Assembly: GCF_024320865.1 (NCBI RefSeq)
Contig: NZ_JANDBD010000006.1
Coordinates: 62,001 to 126,000, forward strand
DNA from: Mycolicibacterium arenosum
GTDB taxonomy: Bacteria > Actinomycetota > Actinomycetes > Mycobacteriales > Mycobacteriaceae
Length of the DNA: 64,000 nt
Reading direction: 5' to 3'
Shown here: positions 17,254 through 25,230 of the stretch, piece after piece
Layout: each line of letters opens with the position of its first letter
Position numbering within the stretch: the stretch's first letter is position 1
Made by a program: the position numbers and the translations under genes
Notes under the pieces: generated by a model
Database searches by the model: none
The model's input: only the letters and a program-made list of their open reading frames with translations
Told to the model about the DNA's origin: nothing

Positions 17254-18239
17254 TCACAACCCCGCTGGCCGACGGCGTGATCGACGTCCACGCGCACTGG
17301 ATTCCGAGGGAGCTCTTCGGCCTTCCCGGCACCGGACCGCACGGGGAGATGCACGACCGCGATGGTGAGCTGTATCTCGGGGACCTCCCGCTGTCGATCG
17401 CGACGAGTTCGATGAGCGACGTGTCGGCCATTCGCGCCGACATGGCGCGCGCCGACGTCGGGGTTCGCGTCCTGTCCGCCCCGCCGTTCGCGTTCCCCCT
17501 CGAATCCGGTTCCGAGGCAGACGCTTACGTCAGGGCGTTCAACGCCGCGCTGACGGACGTCGTGGCCGACGCCGACGGAGCGCTGCTCGGGCTGGGGATG
17601 GTCACGCTCGAGGATTCCACGTCGGCGACCGCCCAGATGGAGGAGTTGGCGCAGATCGAGGGCATGGCGGGCGTGGCGATCCCGCCGATGGCGAACGGCC
17701 GGTCGCTCGACGGTCCGGCGCTGCATCACGTGCTCAGCGAAGCCGCGCGGCTGGACCTGGCGGTGCTGGTCCACCCCATGCAGCTACCACGGCCGGAGTG
17801 GTCCGAGTACTACCTGACGAACCTGATCGGCAATCCCGTCGAATCCGCCACCGCCGTCGCGTCGCTGATCCTCAGCGGCATCAAGGACGCCCTGCCGGGA
17901 CTGCGGATCTGCTTCGTTCACGGCGGCGGCTGCGCACCGGGACTTCTCGGTCGCTGGACCCACGGCTGGACGATGCGAGCCGACGTCCGACGCGCGGCCA
18001 CCCGGCCACCGGCGGAAGCGTTCGGCGAGCTCTACTTCGACACGGTCACCCACGACCCTCATCAGCTCAAGCTCCTGTGTGAGCTCGCCGGTGCCGACAA
18101 GGTCGTCTGCGGCAGTGACTATCCATTCGACATGGCGGAGTCGGAGCCGGCCCGCTTCGCCGACGACCACGGACCGGGCCGAGCCGCGCTGATCACCGCG
18201 GCGCTGGCCTATCTCGGCCTGCCCGAAGAGGAGGCCTGA
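17250..18239 (+). CDS. Amidohydrolase-2 family protein (ACMSD-like decarboxylase)
   Basis: A 329-residue TIM-barrel metal hydrolase/decarboxylase. The metal site shows IDVHAHWIP at the N-terminus (about 8-16), VHPMQLP mid-protein, CFVHGGGCAP, and the terminal Asp in CGSDYPFDMAES, the layout of 2-amino-3-carboxymuconate-6-semialdehyde decarboxylase and related non-oxidative decarboxylases. In this operon it would remove a carboxyl group from, or hydrate, a ring-opened acid. Start GTG 17250 overlaps the cupin stop. Stop shares TGATG with the next gene. Confidence 0.87.
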   Translation: MITTPLADGVIDVHAHWIPRELFGLPGTGPHGEMHDRDGELYLGDLPLSIATSSMSDVSAIRADMARADVGVRVLSAPPFAFPLESGSEADAYVRAFNAALTDVVADADGALLGLGMVTLEDSTSATAQMEELAQIEGMAGVAIPPMANGRSLDGPALHHVLSEAARLDLAVLVHPMQLPRPEWSEYYLTNLIGNPVESATAVASLILSGIKDALPGLRICFVHGGGCAPGLLGRWTHGWTMRADVRRAATRPPAEAFGELYFDTVTHDPHQLKLLCELAGADKVVCGSDYPFDMAESEPARFADDHGPGRAALITAALAYLGLPEEEA

Positions 18240-19318
18240 TGTCTCACCTGTTCTCCCCGTTGACGCTGCGCGAGGTCACGTTCGCGCACCGGGCCTGGAT
18301 GTCGCCGATGATGCAGTTCGCCGCCGTCTCCGAGGGGGAGAGCGAGGGCTCGCCGTCGGACTGGCATCTGCAGCACCTCGGGTCGCGCGCAGTGGCCGGC
18401 GCCGCGCTGGTGATGGTCGAGGCCACCGCCGTCGATCCGATCGGTCGGAGCAGCGTGCACGACCTGGGCCTGTGGAATGACCGCCAGGCGGAAGCGTTTC
18501 GACGGATCACCGACTTCGTCGCCGCGCAGGGCTCGGTGCCGGGCATCCAACTGGTGCACGCCGGCCGCAAGGGGTCCACCGGGCGGCCCTGGGCGGAGCC
18601 GGGGGAGAGCTGGGCCACCGTGGGCGCTAGCGCCGTGCCGTTCGGGCGGCTGCCCAGCCCCGCCGAGTTGAGCGTCGACGAGATCGGTCTCATCGTCGAG
18701 GCGTTCGCCGCCGCGGCGCAGCGCGCGGCCGCCGCGGGGTTCAGAGTTCTCGAATTGCACGGTGCGCACGGCTATCTCATCCACCAGTTCCTGTCGCCGC
18801 ACTCCAACACTCGCACCGACGAGTACGGCGGGTCGCTGACGAATAGGCTGCGGTTCGCCCTCGACGTGGTGACCGCCGTCCGGCGAAGCTGGCCCGACGA
18901 GCTGCCGCTGTTCTTCCGCGTATCGGCCACCGACTGGCTGGGCGGCGACACCGAGGACGAACGTCCCGGCTGGACCGTCGACGACACCGTGGACCTGGCG
19001 ACGCGGCTCAAGGCGCGTGGCGTCGATCTGATGGACGTCTCCAGCGGTGGCTCGGCACCGGACGCCCGGATTCCCGTCGGCCCCGGCTATCAGGTGCCCT
19101 TCGCCGCACGGGTCCGCAAGGAAGCCGAAATACCCACTGCCGCCGTGGGAATGATCACCGACGCGGACCAGGCCGAGGACATCGTCGCCGGTGAGCAGGC
19201 CGATGCGGTGTTCCTGGCGCGGGAACTGCTGCGCAACCCGACGTGGATTCGTCAGGCGGCCGACCACCTCGGAGCGACCCTGAACCATCCACCGCAGTAC
19301 AGCCGTGCATTCAGTTAG
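18239..19318 (+). CDS. Old-yellow-enzyme-type NAD(P)H:flavin oxidoreductase
   Basis: A 359-residue FMN TIM-barrel ene-reductase of the YqjM-like branch. Recognisable blocks are SPMMQFAAVSEG at the N-terminus, LVHAGRKGST, the active-site LHGAHGYLIHQFLSPHSN followed by NTRTDEYGGS, and the phosphate site VGMITDADQAEDI / ADAVFLARELLRNP. It reduces activated C=C bonds or cyclic enones, fitting reduction of an unsaturated ring intermediate. Last gene of the plus arm; it ends 35 bp from a convergent reductase gene with no clear terminator. Confidence 0.9.
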   Translation: MSHLFSPLTLREVTFAHRAWMSPMMQFAAVSEGESEGSPSDWHLQHLGSRAVAGAALVMVEATAVDPIGRSSVHDLGLWNDRQAEAFRRITDFVAAQGSVPGIQLVHAGRKGSTGRPWAEPGESWATVGASAVPFGRLPSPAELSVDEIGLIVEAFAAAAQRAAAAGFRVLELHGAHGYLIHQFLSPHSNTRTDEYGGSLTNRLRFALDVVTAVRRSWPDELPLFFRVSATDWLGGDTEDERPGWTVDDTVDLATRLKARGVDLMDVSSGGSAPDARIPVGPGYQVPFAARVRKEAEIPTAAVGMITDADQAEDIVAGEQADAVFLARELLRNPTWIRQAADHLGATLNHPPQYSRAFS

Positions 19319-19353
19319 CCGCCGGCTCCAGCGACTTTCATCTCGGTGGTCTC

Positions 19354-20328
19354 CTACTTCTCGTCGAAGGTGAGGACGAGGCGACCGCGAACACCGCCCC
19401 GTTCCATGGCGCGGTGCGCCGCGGCGGCATCCGCTGCGCGAAACGTCTGCGCCACACGCAAAGTCACCGTGCCGTCCTCGGCCAGCACTCGAAGGTCGTC
19501 GAGCTTGTCGGTCCTGTGGAGGTAGTCGGGCACGAACACGTCCCGGATGGTGATGCCGCGCTCGGGATGAAGCGTGGAGGCGCCCCGCTCGCCGGGCCGA
19601 CGAACGACGGCGACCTGACCGCCGTCGCGTAACGCGGGCAGTACCTCGTCGCCCTGCAGAGCGGCATCGACGACGGCCGCCACCCCTTCGGGGTGCAGTC
19701 GCCGAATCCGTTCTCCCACATCGTGTCCGCGCGGGACGATCTCGTCGGCTCCGAGGGCGGAGACGAGATGCTCGTCGGCGGGCGCAGCATCGGCGACCAC
19801 CCGGAGCCCGTCGGCTTTGGCCAGCTGTACGACGTAACCGCCGACCGCGCCGGCGGACCCGGTGACGGCGAGGGTCTGCCCCGGCGCCAGGTTCAACACG
19901 TCGAGCGCCCGCCGAGCGGTGAGGCCGTTCATCGGCAACGTGGCCGCCTCGGCGTGGCTGCTTCCGGCAGGAGCGGCGGCGACCTGGTCCGCATCGACGA
20001 CGACGTACTCGGCGTACCCGCCGCCGGAGTCGTCGATCGGCATCATGATCGCAATGACCCGGTCGCCGATCCCGACGTGGGTGGAGGTGTCCGGCCCGAT
20101 CTCGTCGACAACGCCGGCGACCTCCATGCCCGGACGGTACGGCGGCGTCAGCGTGCTCGCGCGCAACGCGTCGTCGATATCGCCTACGCGGAGCAGCGCA
20201 TCGGCGGGATTGACGGTGGCGGCGTGCACCCGTATGCGGAGTCGGCCGGGCCCGGCATGGGGCTCCTCGATGTCCATCTGCTGCAGAACCTCCGGGCCGC
20301 CGTACTCGGTGACAACGACTGCCTTCAC
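19354..20328 (-). CDS. MDR-family NADPH:quinone-reductase-like oxidoreductase
   Basis: A 324-residue zinc-free medium-chain reductase. YGGPEVLQ near the start, PGMEVAGVVDEIG, and the NADPH motif VTGSAGAVGGYVVQLAKADG (about 147-166) place it in the quinone reductase/crotonyl reductase branch; no structural-zinc Cys cluster is present. GTG 20328 is preferred because AGGAGG sits 8 nt upstream and the nearby ATG is followed by a stop. It is divergent from a TetR gene, with palindromes between them, so its expression is probably repressed by that protein. Likely role: detoxifying quinones or enones. Confidence 0.88.
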   Translation of the reverse strand: MKAVVVTEYGGPEVLQQMDIEEPHAGPGRLRIRVHAATVNPADALLRVGDIDDALRASTLTPPYRPGMEVAGVVDEIGPDTSTHVGIGDRVIAIMMPIDDSGGGYAEYVVVDADQVAAAPAGSSHAEAATLPMNGLTARRALDVLNLAPGQTLAVTGSAGAVGGYVVQLAKADGLRVVADAAPADEHLVSALGADEIVPRGHDVGERIRRLHPEGVAAVVDAALQGDEVLPALRDGGQVAVVRRPGERGASTLHPERGITIRDVFVPDYLHRTDKLDDLRVLAEDGTVTLRVAQTFRAADAAAAHRAMERGGVRGRLVLTFDEK

Positions 20329-20345
20329 GGCATGTCCTCCTATTC

Positions 20346-20397
20346 GGGGAAGTATCCCCAGTTAGATTGTCTAGAGTCTAACCGGGGAACCATCCCC
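20346..20397. promoter_or_regulatory. Operator cluster between MDR reductase and TetR genes
   Basis: Two copies of GGGGAA-NN-ATCCCC lie at 20346-20359 and 20384-20397, 38 bp centre to centre. Between them is GTTAGA (20361-20366), 10 nt, TCTAAC (20377-20382). The three symmetric elements fill the 102-bp divergent gap, as expected for a TetR-family operator overlapping both promoters. Which element binds the protein cannot be told from sequence. Confidence 0.6.
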
Positions 20398-20430
20398 GGA
20401 AATTCCGCCCTCGGTCCGTGGAGGTTCCGT

Positions 20431-21042
20431 ATGCGTGCCGATGCTCAACGCAATCGGATGGCCGTGCTGGCCGCTGCCGAGGTCGTGTACGCCGAACAGG
20501 GCGTCGACGTGTCTCTGAACGAGATCGCCCGTCGCGCGAAGACCGGCAACGCGACTCTCTACCGGCACTTTCCAACCCGTGAGGCATTGCTCGCCGAGGT
20601 CTACACGGGTCACCTCGAGCGCTACTGTGCGATTGCCGAAGAGGCGGCGCGATCAGACGATCCCGTCATCGCCCTACGTGACTGCGTCATCGCGACCTGC
20701 GCGTTACAGGCCACCAACCGAGGTCTGGCCGATCTCCTGGCATCGCTGCAACCGTTGTCGCCTCGCGTCGAAGAACTCCGGACCCGCCACTACCGCGCTA
20801 TCGCCACGGTGTTCAAGCGTGCGGTACACACCGGCAAGATCCGTGCCGACGCCGCCCCAGCCGATCTCGCAGTCCTCTTGATCGCGAACGCCGGCCTCAC
20901 CCGCCGCACCATCGACGATGCTCCGCGCTCCAGCGCCCGTTTGGTCTCGCTGTGGCTGGCCGGCCTGATGTCGTCCGCGACCGACATCGAGGTGCCACCC
21001 GTCCCATCCGATCGGCACATCCGGCGAGCCCTGCACCACTGA
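20431..21042 (+). CDS. TetR-family repressor
   Basis: A 203-residue TetR protein with an N-terminal helix-turn-helix: RMAVLAAAEVVYAEQGVDV, then LNEIARRAKTGNATLYRHFPTREALL (about residues 30-55). The C-terminal half is a ligand/dimer domain with no recognisable motif. ATG 20431 follows GGAGG. It is divergent from the MDR reductase and presumably represses both genes through the palindromes at 20346-20397. Confidence 0.9.
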   Translation: MRADAQRNRMAVLAAAEVVYAEQGVDVSLNEIARRAKTGNATLYRHFPTREALLAEVYTGHLERYCAIAEEAARSDDPVIALRDCVIATCALQATNRGLADLLASLQPLSPRVEELRTRHYRAIATVFKRAVHTGKIRADAAPADLAVLLIANAGLTRRTIDDAPRSSARLVSLWLAGLMSSATDIEVPPVPSDRHIRRALHH

Positions 21043-21054
21043 GCGCAGTCGTCG

Positions 21055-21595
21055 CTAGGCGAACGTGACGACCACTTTGTCGGCGGCGCCGGGGGTGGAT
21101 GCGAGGCGCAGCGCGTCATCGAGCTCGGCGAAGGGGACGGTGTGGCTGACGATGAGTGCGTACTTCTCCCAGTTCGCGACGAGATCGGCTGTCACCTCAA
21201 AGATCTCGTCGGGGTAGCCATGGAGCCGACGATGGTGAGCTCGTTGCTCATCACCGACACCAACTCGATCGGCACCGGTTCCTTGTGGACGCCGACGATG
21301 CAGAACGTGGCACCCCGCTTTCCCGCCGCGAGCGCGGTGTCGACCACGGGTCGCGCTCCAGCGGCGTCGAAATAGACGTCGGTTCCCGCTTTTCCGCCGA
21401 ACATCGACTCGCCCTCACCGTGCAGCTCGATGAGACGGGCGACGACGTCGTCGGTGGACGAGTCGAAGACCGCGTCGGCTCCGATCGTCAGCGCCTTCTC
21501 GAGCCGAGCTGCCAGGATGTCGACGACCGGGATGTGTGCGACGCCAACCGATCTGAATGCCAGCACGGCGCCGAGCCCGATGGGGTCGCCGCCCT
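21055..21595 (-). pseudogene. Truncated, frameshifted zinc-type alcohol dehydrogenase
   Basis: Only the coenzyme-binding half of a medium-chain dehydrogenase remains. Homology-like sequence begins near DPIGLGAVLAFRSVGVAH (about 21540-21590) and runs through DAAGARPVVDTALAAGKRG to LTIVGSM. There a single base is missing near 21217-21221: ATG G-CTAC gives MATPTRSLR-stop, whereas adding one G gives GYPDEIFEVTADLVANWEKY and a proper family C-terminus ending DKVVVTFA at TAG 21055. The first ~165 residues (catalytic domain) are absent from all frames. Both lesions together mean it cannot make a working enzyme. Start of the remnant is approximate. Confidence 0.8.
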
Positions 21596-21656
21596 GATCA
21601 CCGCGGCCACCGACACCTACGGCGGAACCGTCCTGCGCTGATCGCTAGACTCTTGA

Positions 21657-22040
21657 CCATCCCCACACCACGAAGCGCGATACCGCACGCGGGCGGCGCT
21701 GCTGCGGGGCGTTGGGCAACGGGTCGCCGACATCGACATGGCGAACATCGAATCGGTGGCCGACGAATCCGCAAGGACTCGAACACCTTTTGCACGACCA
21801 GCTCAACTCGTCGTCATGCAGGCCGACGGGGACGGACTGCTGCTCAACTGGGCGCGGATGGAGTTGGTGCTGTCGGCCGTGCGTGATCCCGAACTCGCCG
21901 AGAAGGCCAGAGCGTTTGCGGCGCGGGGCGTCGCCCTGGCGAGTTTCGCGGCGGGTGACCGAACCCTCGCCGATCCGGAACGGTTCGAACGGGTTTTGCG
22001 GGCGATCGTTTCCGCGGTCGCGCTCGAACGCGAGGCTTAG
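21657..22040 (+). pseudogene. Headless TetR-like remnant
   Basis: An open frame from the stop at 21654-21656 reads YRTRAALLRGVGQRVADIDMANIE and on to ADGDGLLLNWARMELVL and EKARAFAARGVALASF, ending at TAG 22038-22040. This resembles the ligand-binding half of a TetR-family regulator, but no DNA-binding helix-turn-helix is found upstream. The first ATG (21738) would give a 100-residue protein without a ribosome site. It lies next to the dehydrogenase pseudogene, so I treat the stretch as decayed. A functional small protein from 21738 is possible but less likely. Confidence 0.5.
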
Positions 22041-22654
22041 TCTCGTGCCTCCGTCCGTCCGGCCGCTTCGTAGCCGGCGGCCAGCCAGTAGACCGTGCGG
22101 TCGAGGCTGGGAACGATGTCCTTGATCGCGAGTTCGCCTGCCGCGAAGCGGCCGAGCAATCCGTAGATCACGGTGCTGAGGATGGTGTCGAGGTCGCGGA
22201 TGAACGTCTCGTCGACACCGCTGAGTACCTGCATGAACGCCGGAGCCGTGGTGTCGAGACCGCGCCGGAAGATCTCCTGCCCGCCGGGTGCGGCGCGTGC
22301 GCGGAAGAAGGCCGTCAGCATCGCGGGATGTTGCTCCCACGGTTCGAAGATCGTGCGCAGGACGCGCATCATGCCGTCGTAGAGCGTTTCACCGGGCTCG
22401 ACGGTCTGATCCGCCAGCCCGGAGTAGCGGTTCTCGGCCATCCACTCGTGTAGGGCCGCGAGGATGAGTTCGTCACGGTTCGCGTACCGCTTGTAGATCG
22501 TCGCGAGCGAGGTCCTGCTGCGCTTGGCGACTTCCCGGAGTTGAACGGCGTCGTAGCCCTCTGATTCCAGGAGTTCGGCGACGATGGCGAGGATGCGGTC
22601 CTGCCCGCGCCGCTGGTCCTCGACGGTCGACGTCTTCGCGTTGGTCGCCAGCAC
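22037..22654 (-). CDS. TetR-family repressor of the adjacent SDR operon
   Basis: A 205-residue TetR protein; the helix-turn-helix is VQLREVAKRSRTSLATIYKRYANRDELI (read in two parts: VQLREVAKRSRTSLA and TIYKRYANRDEL). GTG 22654 lies 6 nt after AGGGG; another in-frame GTG at 22660 is too close to it. It is divergent from the SDR at 22762, and two identical palindromes lie in the gap. The C-terminal domain (TLYDGMMRVLRTIFEPWEQ) resembles KstR-like mycobacterial regulators of lipid or steroid genes, which is an impression only. Confidence 0.9.
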   Translation of the reverse strand: MLATNAKTSTVEDQRRGQDRILAIVAELLESEGYDAVQLREVAKRSRTSLATIYKRYANRDELILAALHEWMAENRYSGLADQTVEPGETLYDGMMRVLRTIFEPWEQHPAMLTAFFRARAAPGGQEIFRRGLDTTAPAFMQVLSGVDETFIRDLDTILSTVIYGLLGRFAAGELAIKDIVPSLDRTVYWLAAGYEAAGRTEARD

Positions 22655-22675
22655 GCACACCCCCTTGTCCAGATT

Positions 22676-22715
22676 CAGTAACACGGTTACTGTACCGGCA
22701 GTAACACGGTTACTC
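22676..22715. promoter_or_regulatory. Tandem palindromic operator AGTAAC-N3-GTTACT
   Basis: AGTAACACGGTTACT occurs twice, at 22677-22691 and 22700-22714, exactly 23 bp apart, in the gap between the TetR gene and the SDR operon. Each copy is symmetric (AGTAAC / GTTACT). The spacing puts two dimers near the same face of the helix. Strong candidate for the TetR binding site controlling both directions. Confidence 0.75.
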
Positions 22716-22761
22716 CGGTCGCATCGCACGAATGTGACCAAGCGCAACGAAGCGAGGATCG

Positions 22762-23595
22762 ATGGGTTCACTCGACGGCAAGGTCGCCTTCATCACCGGC
22801 GTGGCCAGGGGGCAGGGGCGCAGCCATGCGATCCGCCTCGCGGCCGACGGCGCCGACGTCATCGGTGTCGACATCTGCGCCGACATCCCGTCCAACGGCT
22901 ATGCCATGGCTAGTCGCGCCGAACTCGACGAGACGATTGCGCTGGTCGAGCAAGCGGGCGGCAAGATGCTCGGATCGGTGGCCGACGTTCGCGACTTCGC
23001 GGCGGTGAACGCGGCACTGAGTGCAGGCGTCGAGCACTTCGGACGCCTCGACATCGTCTGCGCCAACGCGGGCATCGCGACGATGGCGTTCCGCGAACTG
23101 ACCATCGACGAAGAGCTCGAACAGTGGACCGACGTGCTCGACGTCAACCTCGTCGGTGCGTTTCACACCGCGAAGGCGGCGATCCCGCACCTGCTGGCAG
23201 GCGGGCGCGGTGGCTCGATCGTCTTCACCAGTTCGACGGCGGGGCTGCGCGGGTTCGGCGGACTCCAGGGCGGGGGACTCGCGTACGCCGCGTCGAAGCA
23301 CGGCATCGTCGGGCTGATGCGCACCCTCGCGAATGCCCTTGCCCCCGAGAGCATCCGGGTCAACACGGTCCACCCGACCGCGGTGAACACCATGATGGCC
23401 GTCAACCCGGCCATGACGTCGTTCCTGGAGAACTATCCGGGCGGTGTCGGGCCGCATCTGCAGAACCCGATGCCCGTGGGTCTGCTGGAGCCCGAGGACG
23501 TCAGCGCCGCCATCGCCTACCTGGTCTCCGATGCGGGGAGATACGTCACCGGGGTCACGTTCCCGGTCGACGCCGGCTTCTGCAACAAGCTGTGA
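22762..23595 (+). CDS. Mycofactocin-type short-chain dehydrogenase
   Basis: A 277-residue SDR. The cofactor motif is ITGVARGQGRSHAIRL, followed by VDICADIPSNGYAMASRAEL, the extra segment that marks the SDR subfamily whose NAD is held tightly and recycled by the mycofactocin redox system. The active-site YAASKHGIVGLMRTL and CANAGI are intact. Starts at ATG 22762 just after the TetR operator pair and is first in an operon with a second SDR (GTGA overlap), a CMD protein and an ALDH. It probably oxidises a hydrophobic secondary or primary alcohol; the substrate is unknown. Confidence 0.9.
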   Translation: MGSLDGKVAFITGVARGQGRSHAIRLAADGADVIGVDICADIPSNGYAMASRAELDETIALVEQAGGKMLGSVADVRDFAAVNAALSAGVEHFGRLDIVCANAGIATMAFRELTIDEELEQWTDVLDVNLVGAFHTAKAAIPHLLAGGRGGSIVFTSSTAGLRGFGGLQGGGLAYAASKHGIVGLMRTLANALAPESIRVNTVHPTAVNTMMAVNPAMTSFLENYPGGVGPHLQNPMPVGLLEPEDVSAAIAYLVSDAGRYVTGVTFPVDAGFCNKL

Positions 23596-24404
23596 GCGCA
23601 TCGGTCGGGCGGGCCGCCGGCAAGCGGGTCCTCGTCACCGGCGCTGCGCGGGGAATGGGCCGTAGCCACGCCGTTCGATTGGCCGAGGAGGGTGCCGACC
23701 TGATCCTGGTCGACATCTGCGAGTCGCTGCCCGAGGTGGAGTATCCACTCGCCTCACGGGAGGATCTCGCGGAGACCGCACGACTCGTGGAGGAACACGG
23801 CAGGCGCGCGAGCGTCCACGTCGTCGACGTGCGTGATGCTGCCGCGCTTTCCGCCGCGGTGGACGCAGGCGTCGCCGAACTGGGTGGGCTGGACGCGTCG
23901 GTGGCCAACGCCGGCGTGCTGACGGTCGGCACCTGGGACACCACGACCCCCGAGCAGTGGCGAACCGTGCTCGACGTCAACCTGATCGGGACGTGGAACA
24001 CCTGCGCCGCCGCGCTGCCCCATCTGGTCGAACGGGGAGGGAGCCTGGTCAACATCAGTTCCGCGGCCGGACTGAAGGGCACGCCCCTGCACACCCCGTA
24101 CACCGCGTCGAAACACGGGGTCGTGGGATTGAGCCGGGCTCTCGCCAACGAGCTTGCCGCTCAGAGTGTTCGGGTGAACACGGTCCATCCCACCGGCGTT
24201 GAAACGGGCATGCAACCCGCGTCACTGCACGGTCTGCTCGCCGAGCAACGGCCGGATCTGGTGCCGATCTTCCTCAACGCCATGCCGATCGTGATGGCCG
24301 AGGCCGTCGACATCAGCAACGCGGTGCTCTTCCTGGTGTCGGACGAATCCCGATACGTCACCGGGCTGGAATTCAAAGTCGACGCAGGCGTCACCCTGCG
24401 ATGA
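23592..24404 (+). CDS. Second mycofactocin-type short-chain dehydrogenase
   Basis: A 270-residue SDR with VTGAARGMGRSHAVRLAEEG, the subfamily insert DICESLPEVEYPLASREDL, VANAGV and catalytic YTASKHGVVGLSRAL. GTG 23592 overlaps the previous stop (GTGA). It is a diverged tandem paralogue of the 22762 gene, and both share the DISNAV/SRYVTGLEF-type C-terminus. Two tandem enzymes may act on different alcohols of one pathway. Confidence 0.9.
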   Translation: MSASVGRAAGKRVLVTGAARGMGRSHAVRLAEEGADLILVDICESLPEVEYPLASREDLAETARLVEEHGRRASVHVVDVRDAAALSAAVDAGVAELGGLDASVANAGVLTVGTWDTTTPEQWRTVLDVNLIGTWNTCAAALPHLVERGGSLVNISSAAGLKGTPLHTPYTASKHGVVGLSRALANELAAQSVRVNTVHPTGVETGMQPASLHGLLAEQRPDLVPIFLNAMPIVMAEAVDISNAVLFLVSDESRYVTGLEFKVDAGVTLR

Positions 24405-24423
24405 GTAGAGGGAACGGATCTAG

Positions 24424-25230
24424 ATGACCGCCATCGACAGCGAACGCGCCACCGAGGGCAGACGCGCCTTCGCCGATGTGATGACGTTCCCGGCCCCGGA
24501 GGCCCCCGGCCCGACCGACGCCGCGCTCCTCGACTTCGTCTTCGCCGAGGTGTGGCAGCGGCCGGGGCTCAGCCGCCGCGACCGGCGCTTCGTCACGCTG
24601 CCGTGCGTTGCGGCGGCCGACGCGGAGGCGCCGCTGAGGGATCACGTCTACGCGGCGCTCAACAGCGGCGACGTGACGATCACCGAGATGCGCGAGACCG
24701 TACTGCATTTCGCGGTCTACAGCGGGTGGCCCAAGGCGTCACGATTCAACATGACGGTCGACGAGCAGTGGGAGCGCATCCAGAGCGAGCGCGGCCAGGC
24801 GGTCCCCGAGCCCGATCCGCTCCTACCGCTGGTCACCCCCAGCGATCCGGAGGACCGCCTGCTCACCGGCGAGCAGGCGTTCCGCGATGTCAACTGCGTG
24901 CCCTACGTTCCGACGCGCGATAACCCGTACTCGGGGGCGGGCATCCTCAACTTCGTGTTCGGCGAGATGTGGCTGCGGCCGGGACTCGGGATGAAGGAAC
25001 GGCGTCTCGTCACGGTGGCGTGCGTGGCGTTCCAGGACGCGCCCTATCCGATCCTGAGCCACGTGTACGCGGCGTTGAAGAGCCGAGACGTCTCGTTCGA
25101 CGAAATGGACGAATTAGCTCTGCATTTCGCGGCGTACTACGGTTGTGCGAAGGCGACGACGTTGAACGACGAGATCGGGCGACAGAAGGAACGCGTGCTC
25201 GACGAGTGGCGTACCGAGGCGTCCCAGTGA
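24424..25230 (+). CDS. Two-domain carboxymuconolactone-decarboxylase-like protein
   Basis: A 268-residue protein made of two related CMD/AhpD-fold domains: FAEVWQRPGLSRRDRRFVTL in the first half and FGEMWLRPGLGMKERRLVTV in the second. Neither carries the CxxC redox pair of AhpD, so peroxidase activity is unlikely. Each half ends LHFAVYSGWPKAS / LHFAAYYGCAKAT, the usual CMD helix. Lies between an SDR and an ALDH (GTGA overlap with the latter). Role unknown; such double CMD proteins often occur in mycobacterial catabolic operons. Confidence 0.85.
   Translation: MTAIDSERATEGRRAFADVMTFPAPEAPGPTDAALLDFVFAEVWQRPGLSRRDRRFVTLPCVAAADAEAPLRDHVYAALNSGDVTITEMRETVLHFAVYSGWPKASRFNMTVDEQWERIQSERGQAVPEPDPLLPLVTPSDPEDRLLTGEQAFRDVNCVPYVPTRDNPYSGAGILNFVFGEMWLRPGLGMKERRLVTVACVAFQDAPYPILSHVYAALKSRDVSFDEMDELALHFAAYYGCAKATTLNDEIGRQKERVLDEWRTEASQ

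Noticed and set aside
19693..20430. Long upstream extension of the TetR frame (to 449 residues)
   Set aside because: It is the complement of the MDR reductase gene; the real start is ATG 20431 behind GGAGG.
21142..21641. Plus-strand frames across the dehydrogenase remnant, including one ending AALITAATDTYGGTVLR
   Set aside because: They overlap the minus-strand dehydrogenase fragment; the short end could be a remnant of another gene at a breakpoint, but there is too little to name.
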